Part shown: positions 34,456 to 39,017 of the stretch, piece after piece | Numbering within the stretch: the stretch's first letter is position 1 | How the letters are laid out: each line of letters starts with the position of its first letter | Assembly: GCA_900769555.1 (NCBI GenBank) | Contig: CAAGHA010000184.1 | Span: 1-39,017 of the forward strand | Direction of reading: 5' to 3' | Source: Bacteroidales bacterium | GTDB taxonomy: Bacteria; Bacteroidota; Bacteroidia; Bacteroidales; Paludibacteraceae | DNA: 39,017 bases | Program-made: the position numbers and the translations under genes | Notes under the pieces: generated by a model | Database searches by the model: none | The model's input: only the letters and a program-made list of their open reading frames with translations | Told to the model about the DNA's origin: nothing

Positions 34456-35184
34456 TCAATACTCCGCTTCTACAAAAAACAACCCTTTAGCAGGTACAGA
34501 CATTCCGGCAGCACACCGATTTTTTGACTCTATGATTTTCCTAAACTCTTCAATTGTAATTGCACCTTTCCCAACCTCAATCAATGTTCCAACTATGGCT
34601 CTCACCATATTTCGTAAAAACCTATCAGCTTTAATAGTAAAAATCAAATGATTCTCCACCCTCTCCCATTGTGCATGATAGATTTTGCAGTTATTCGTCT
34701 TTACATCGGTATGAACTTTACTAAAACTTGTAAAATCTTCATATTCAAACAATACCTTTGCTGCTTGATTCATTAAATATTCATCCAATGGAAATGTTAA
34801 CCTTGCTGCAAACTCATCATCAAACGGAGATTTTTTGGTAGATACATAATACTTATAGGTTCTTGATTTTGCACTGAACCGAGCATGTAACGTCTCCTCA
34901 ACTTCGAAAATATCCTCAACAGAAATATCTTGCGGCAACAGACTATTCAATTTGTAAACCATCTTGGCTGGTTCTGTAATTGGCTCTGAGGTATCAAAAT
35001 GAGCAATCATTCCCAACGCATGCACACCGGCATCAGTCCGACCGGCCCCTGTTAACTCTACAGGAAAACGAAAAACCAACGACATTGCATCTGTCAGTAC
35101 AGACTGAACAGAAATGTCGTTGGGTTGTATTTGCCAACCATGATAATGAGTTCCCTTATAAGAGAATTTTATAAAATACCTCAT
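34456..35184 (-). CDS. truA: tRNA pseudouridine(38-40) synthase
   Basis: 242 aa from MRYFIKFSYKGTHYHGWQIQ, the canonical TruA start at 35184; a longer start at 35205 would overlap dapA by 14 bases and adds an unusual MLSVNPS. TGAGRTDAGVHA carries the catalytic Asp51, and FTSFSK and IKADRFLRNMVRAIVGTLIEVG are family motifs. It isomerises uridines in the anticodon arm. It follows dapA after seven bases and is probably co-transcribed with it. Confidence 0.96.
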   Translation of the reverse strand: MRYFIKFSYKGTHYHGWQIQPNDISVQSVLTDAMSLVFRFPVELTGAGRTDAGVHALGMIAHFDTSEPITEPAKMVYKLNSLLPQDISVEDIFEVEETLHARFSAKSRTYKYYVSTKKSPFDDEFAARLTFPLDEYLMNQAAKVLFEYEDFTSFSKVHTDVKTNNCKIYHAQWERVENHLIFTIKADRFLRNMVRAIVGTLIEVGKGAITIEEFRKIIESKNRCAAGMSVPAKGLFFVEAEY

Positions 35185-35191
35185 GGAAGGA

Positions 35192-36085
35192 TTAACACTT
35201 AACATCCAAACTCTTTAATACATCACGAATTTTTTCGTAAGTATCCATACGTGTTGGAACAAGTGGCAAACGTAATCTATTATCAATATACCCCATTAAA
35301 GAGAGCATACACTTAACACCTGCAGGATTTCCATCCACAAATAACAAATCAAAAAGATCGGTAAATTTTTGATGAATTTCACGAGCAGATTCATATTCTC
35401 CTTGTAAACACAAACGAATCATTCGTCCAAATTCTTTCGGGAAAGCATTACCTATAACCGAGATTACCCCTTGAGCTCCCATAGTTATTAACGGATATGC
35501 AATACCATCATCACCTGAAATAACCATAAAATTTTTAGGCTTTCTCTTAATAATATCATTAATTTGATCCATATTACCACAAGCTTCTTTAATAGCGATA
35601 ATATTATCAAATTCACGTGCTAAACGTATTGTAGTCTCAACAGACATATTTACACCGGTTCGACCGGGAACATTGTACAAAATAACAGGCAACTTCGATG
35701 CTCTTGCTATCGCACTATAATGCTGATATATACCCTCTTGTGATGGTTTATTATAGTATGGAACTACAGACAAAATTGCATCAATACCTACAAAAGGCTC
35801 ATTCTTCAAACGCTTAACTATCGCTGCAGTATTATTACCACCAACCCCTAAGACAATAGGAACTCTCCCTTTCACTTTGGAAACAACAAAATCTACAATC
35901 TCTGTTTTTTCCTCTTCCGTCAATGTTGGAGTCTCTCCCGTCGTTCCTAAAACAACTAAATAATCTGCATTATTTTGCAATTGATAATCAACCAACCGAC
36001 CTAATCGTTCAAAATCAACACTTTCATCTTCTTTGAACGGGGTTATCAATGCAATCCCTAATCCTGTAAATTTTGTATGTATCAT
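35192..36085 (-). CDS. dapA: 4-hydroxy-tetrahydrodipicolinate synthase
   Basis: 297 aa. It condenses pyruvate with aspartate semialdehyde in the lysine/diaminopimelate pathway. Family motifs: GTTGETPTLTEEEK (residues 48-60), PYYNKPSQEG (109-118), ILYNVPGRTG with Tyr137, and IIAIKEACG with the Schiff-base Lys166. Length is normal. About 200 bases of non-coding DNA separate it from the next gene upstream, so it may have its own promoter, though none is obvious. Confidence 0.97.
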   Translation of the reverse strand: MIHTKFTGLGIALITPFKEDESVDFERLGRLVDYQLQNNADYLVVLGTTGETPTLTEEEKTEIVDFVVSKVKGRVPIVLGVGGNNTAAIVKRLKNEPFVGIDAILSVVPYYNKPSQEGIYQHYSAIARASKLPVILYNVPGRTGVNMSVETTIRLAREFDNIIAIKEACGNMDQINDIIKRKPKNFMVISGDDGIAYPLITMGAQGVISVIGNAFPKEFGRMIRLCLQGEYESAREIHQKFTDLFDLLFVDGNPAGVKCMLSLMGYIDNRLRLPLVPTRMDTYEKIRDVLKSLDVKC

Positions 36086-36281
36086 TTTATCTAAATTCTT
36101 AGACGTTGTTTTAATCTTTATTTCAAACCTATTTGAAAATTACTTCATAATCTTTCAATAATCGTGACAAGCAAATTCAAAAAGCCGAAATTATGTTTTA
36201 GAGACTGTATAAATCAATAATTTTTTCAAACAGTCACTTCTGTTAATTTTTGCGACCTCAAAGGTATAAAAAATATTTCTA

Positions 36282-36806
36282 TTATTTAGATTTTATAATT
36301 TTTAAATAATGTAATATTTGAGTCAATAAATCAATCGGAGTTACTTTCCCTTTCATATCCATCGTAAAGTCGTAAATATCAAAGCCATCTTTCTTCAATC
36401 CACAACGACAAGCTGCTTGCGATATTCCGGCTAAATACTTTAATGGCAAGTTCTCCTGTATAGTTAAATCCAAGACCAAATCAGCTTTGATTGTCAAATA
36501 TTTATTTAATATAATCTTATTGGGTTTCTGTAAAAAAGAGATGGACTTACTATTAAACACCGTAACTAAATCATTATCCAAATTAGGCAAATCCTTACCC
36601 TCTTTAAAACACCATATATGCACATTTTTACCCGCTGTTAACTCTAAAACGGATGAAAGAAAATTTCGATTTAAATCAGAATACGATACCAACAACATAA
36701 CAACGTTAGCATCGTCCCAACTAACAAAACTTTTCTGACGTTTTTTCTTTTTCAAATACGCCTTTATTTGCCAATCAATATATTTTCGTTTTAAATTCAA
36801 GAACAT
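36282..36806 (-). CDS. Conserved hypothetical protein (DUF6913-like)
   Basis: 174 aa, soluble, with a very basic N-terminus (LKRKYIDWQIKAYLKKKKRQK), a mixed alpha/beta middle (NVVMLLVSYSDLNRNFL, VHIWCFKEGKDLP) and a C-terminus GFDIYDFTMDMKGKVTPIDLLTQILHYLKIIKSK. The pattern matches a Bacteroidota-restricted family, which I recall as DUF6913, without known function. It starts two bases after the ligA stop and is surely co-transcribed with it; in relatives it often neighbours ligA or dapA. Confidence 0.8.
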   Translation of the reverse strand: MFLNLKRKYIDWQIKAYLKKKKRQKSFVSWDDANVVMLLVSYSDLNRNFLSSVLELTAGKNVHIWCFKEGKDLPNLDNDLVTVFNSKSISFLQKPNKIILNKYLTIKADLVLDLTIQENLPLKYLAGISQAACRCGLKKDGFDIYDFTMDMKGKVTPIDLLTQILHYLKIIKSK

Positions 36807-36808
36807 AA

Positions 36809-38806
36809 TTACTCTATCATTTTACAAAAATCATTTTCATTAATTATCTTTATTCCTAAAGAATTTGCCTTTTCTAATTTAGCCGGACCCATATTTGCAC
36901 CGGCAACAAGATAATCAGTTTTAGAAGAGATTGAAGAAACATTTTTCCCTCCATTATCTTCTATCAACTTCTTTAATTCATCACGAGAAAAACGCTCAAA
37001 AGTTCCACTTATTACAATAGATAAACCTGCTAATTTATCTCCTCTCACTTCTTCTTGCTCTTCTATAGAAAATTGCAAACCAAAACTTTTTAAACGCTCC
37101 ACCAACACCAGATTCTCTTCATTAGAAAAATATTCTCTGACACTATTAGCAATTACATCTCCAACCTCATCAATCGACATAAGTGTCTCGTAAGTTGCGG
37201 AAGAAATTGCATCTATATTTTGCAGAAAGGTTGCAATCTTTCTGGCTGTAGTTGCTCCTACATACCTGATTCCTAATGCGAATAACACCCTTTCAAAAGG
37301 AACCGTTTTGGACTGTTCTAAGCTCGTTGCCAAACGTTTTGCACTTTGCAAACCCCATCTTGGCAAACTTGCAACACTGGAAAAATTCAAATCATACAAA
37401 TCAGCTACATTCTTTACCATACCCAATTCGTAAAAAAGATTGATATTTTCCTCTCCCAAATTAATATTCATCGCTTTTCTACTTGCGAAATGAAGAATTC
37501 TACCTTTGATTTGAGGTGGACAAGAAATATCATTCGGACAATAATGAGCAGCCTCACCTTCTATCCTTTGTAACTTTGCACCACATTCAGGGCACTCCGC
37601 TATAAACTTAATAGGCTCTCCTACCCCTTTTTTCCTTGCCTCTTCATCAACACCCACTATTTTAGGAATTATCTCCCCTCCTTTTTCCACATATACATTA
37701 TCTCCAATATGAAGATCTAAACTTGCAATTATGTCTGCATTATGCAACGAAGCTCTCTTTACAACAGTTCCGGAAAGCGTTATCGGATCCAAATTGGCAA
37801 CCGGAGTAATAGTACCCATTCTACCAACTTGAAATGAAACTGAATTAAGTCTCGTTGCTATTCGTTCTGCTTGAAATTTATATGCAATTGCCCAACGAGG
37901 CGTCTTGGATGTAAATCCCAATTGTTGTTGTTGTTCAACAGAATCAACCTTTAAAACTATTCCATCTGTAGCAACGGGAAGTTCTCTTCTCGTAACGTCC
38001 CAATATTGTATAAATTCAAAAACTTCTTCTTTGGTCGAACATCTTCTGCTGGCATCCGAAATTTTAAAGCCCCATTCTTTAGCCTTCTGCAAATTATCAT
38101 AATGAGACGAATAACTCATATCATCACTAATAAGATAGTACAAATAGGCATCTAACTTACGCTTCGCTACTTCCCTTGAATTTAACAATTTAAGTGTTCC
38201 TGATGCTGCATTTCTTGGATTTGCAAATGGTGGCAACCCATTCTCTACTCTCTCTTCATTCAACTCATTAAATACAGACCAAGGCATTAAAATTTCACCC
38301 CTAATTTCAAATTCTTCGGGATAATCTTCTCCTTGTAAGACCAATGGTATAGAAGAAATTGTACGAACATTTTCTGTCACATCATCCCCCATTTCTCCAT
38401 CTCCTCGTGTCACCGCTCTAACCAAACGACCATTTTCATAGGTTAATGATATCGATGTTCCATCATACTTTAATTCGCAATCAATTTGGAAAGACGAATC
38501 TAAGGACTTCTGAATACGTGAATAAAATTCTGTCACTTCTTCATTAGAATAAGTGTTCGCTAAAGAAAGCATCGGATACTTATGTGCAACCTGACGAAAC
38601 TCATTGGAAATATCACTCCCTACTCTTTTCGATGGTGAGTTTGGATCATCACACTCCGGATGCAACGCTTCCAAACGTTGCAACTCTTTCATCTTCATAT
38701 CAAAATCATAATCTGATATGGTAGGAGCCGACAATACATAGTAATTGTAATTATGGCGATTCAACTCGTCTCGCAAAGATTTTATCAACTCAGCCTCTGT
38801 ATTCAT
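36809..38806 (-). CDS. ligA: NAD-dependent DNA ligase
   Basis: 665 aa. It seals nicks during replication and repair using NAD+. The adenylation domain has CELKYDGTSISL with the catalytic Lys113, TRGDGEMGDDVTENVRTI and EIRGEILMP. An OB fold follows, then a four-Cys zinc finger (CPECG...CPNDISCP), helix-hairpin-helix repeats (from VLFALGIRYVGATTA) and a C-terminal BRCT domain (LAGLSIVISGTFERFSRDELKKLI...). All domains are complete and the length is normal. A -7 box lies about 20 bases upstream of the ATG. Confidence 0.97.
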   Translation of the reverse strand: MNTEAELIKSLRDELNRHNYNYYVLSAPTISDYDFDMKMKELQRLEALHPECDDPNSPSKRVGSDISNEFRQVAHKYPMLSLANTYSNEEVTEFYSRIQKSLDSSFQIDCELKYDGTSISLTYENGRLVRAVTRGDGEMGDDVTENVRTISSIPLVLQGEDYPEEFEIRGEILMPWSVFNELNEERVENGLPPFANPRNAASGTLKLLNSREVAKRKLDAYLYYLISDDMSYSSHYDNLQKAKEWGFKISDASRRCSTKEEVFEFIQYWDVTRRELPVATDGIVLKVDSVEQQQQLGFTSKTPRWAIAYKFQAERIATRLNSVSFQVGRMGTITPVANLDPITLSGTVVKRASLHNADIIASLDLHIGDNVYVEKGGEIIPKIVGVDEEARKKGVGEPIKFIAECPECGAKLQRIEGEAAHYCPNDISCPPQIKGRILHFASRKAMNINLGEENINLFYELGMVKNVADLYDLNFSSVASLPRWGLQSAKRLATSLEQSKTVPFERVLFALGIRYVGATTARKIATFLQNIDAISSATYETLMSIDEVGDVIANSVREYFSNEENLVLVERLKSFGLQFSIEEQEEVRGDKLAGLSIVISGTFERFSRDELKKLIEDNGGKNVSSISSKTDYLVAGANMGPAKLEKANSLGIKIINENDFCKMIE

Positions 38807-38825
38807 ATTCCCAAATTAATTTTCA

Positions 38826-38833
38826 CAAATCTA
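38826..38833 (-). promoter_or_regulatory. -7 box of the ligA promoter
   Basis: TAGATTTG on the minus strand fits TAnnTTTG, 20 bases upstream of the ligA ATG. The -33 region is weak. Confidence 0.55.
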
Positions 38834-38863
38834 CAATTATTAAGCGAGAATAGGAAATAATTA

Positions 38864-38883
38864 AGACAATTTCTACAAATTAG
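38864..38883. repeat. Left end of a palindromic element, cut by an IS30 end
   Basis: AGACAATTTCTACAAATTAG resembles the start of copy 1 (AGGTAATTTCTGTAAATTAG). No matching right arm follows within the window; the IS30 end begins 18 bases later. Confidence 0.4.
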
Positions 38884-38900
38884 ATTGTGATGTTTTAAAG

Positions 38901-38926
38901 GTGTAGAGTCCAATAGCAAATGCAAA
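38901..38926 (-). mobile_element. Outer inverted-repeat end of an IS30-family element
   Basis: GTGTAGAGTCCAATAGCAAA followed by TGCAAA lies directly outside the stop codon of the IS30 transposase and matches the solo ends at 4903 and 13827 (TAGAGTC, GCAA(G/A)TG). It marks the right end of the element in transposase orientation. Confidence 0.65.
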
Positions 38927-38927
38927 A

Positions 38928-39017
38928 TTAAAGTAAAGAATTGAAAAAGCATTTAACAGGAGCCTCAAAATTAAGTTTTTCACGAGGTCTTCTGTTTAAT
39001 TTTTTTTGGATTTTCAA
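38928..39017 (-). CDS. IS30-family transposase, C-terminal 29 residues (rest outside window)
   Basis: The minus strand from the window edge reads LKIQKKLNRRPREKLNFEAP and then VKCFFNSLL before TAA at 38928-38930. 'LN.RPR..L.F..P...F' is the conserved C-terminal signature of IS30 transposases (IS4351 is a known Bacteroides member). The frame is open to the edge. Terminal repeats follow immediately. Whether the element is intact cannot be judged. Confidence 0.85.
   Translation of the reverse strand: MKIQKKLNRRPREKLNFEAPVKCFFNSLL

Overview
The window looks like a chromosomal segment of a low-GC, T9SS-bearing member of the Bacteroidota, probably Bacteroidales. Three things point there: promoters of the TTTG / TAnnTTTG type (best example upstream of rplY), a secreted glycosidase ending in a type IX secretion C-terminal domain, and Bacteroidota-typical gene families (a small family I recall as DUF6913, and a CzcA-type efflux operon headed by a small Cys-rich protein). 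Most genes lie on the minus strand.

Left edge (1-5.1 kb), an accessory region: the 3' part of a type I restriction subunit (HsdR), a broken IS982-type transposase, an AAA/DUF4143 ATPase, and two convergent C-terminal specificity-domain fragments of a type IIG/Eco57I-like restriction-modification enzyme. It closes with a solo end of an IS30-type element.

5.1-15.2 kb: a sodium-coupled transport cluster (small membrane protein, NhaD antiporter, SLC13 carrier), then a small secreted protein. The housekeeping group rplY-pth-gltX-waaA follows, and prs stands alone.

15.5-20.2 kb: an SGNH-SGNH-MBOAT operon, probably for O-acylation of a cell-surface or exported glycan. 20.6-23.3 kb: a large GH30-type glycosidase with beta-helix-like repeats and a T9SS tail.

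23.3-25.1 kb, the most unusual part: four related, non-coding, terminator-ended transcription units in tandem, about 400 bp apart. In front of each lie two or three 21-bp direct repeats, always beginning 24 bp from the same edge of a TTTG -7-like box. This looks like an undescribed multicopy small-RNA array under a common activator. The repeat geometry resembles LytTR-family operators, but that link is inference. A tRNA-Gln(CTG) gene follows.

25.2-39 kb: a wbpE-wbpD-wbpB type operon for UDP-diacetamido-uronic acid synthesis, a heavy-metal RND efflux operon, truA/dapA, a small hypothetical gene, ligA, and the 3' end of an IS30-family transposase running off the window.

Two dispersed repeat families run through the intergenic regions. 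One is a palindromic element with ends resembling AGGTAAGTTCTGTAAATTA (four copies plus a cut one). The other is a set of three IS30 outer ends in the same orientation.
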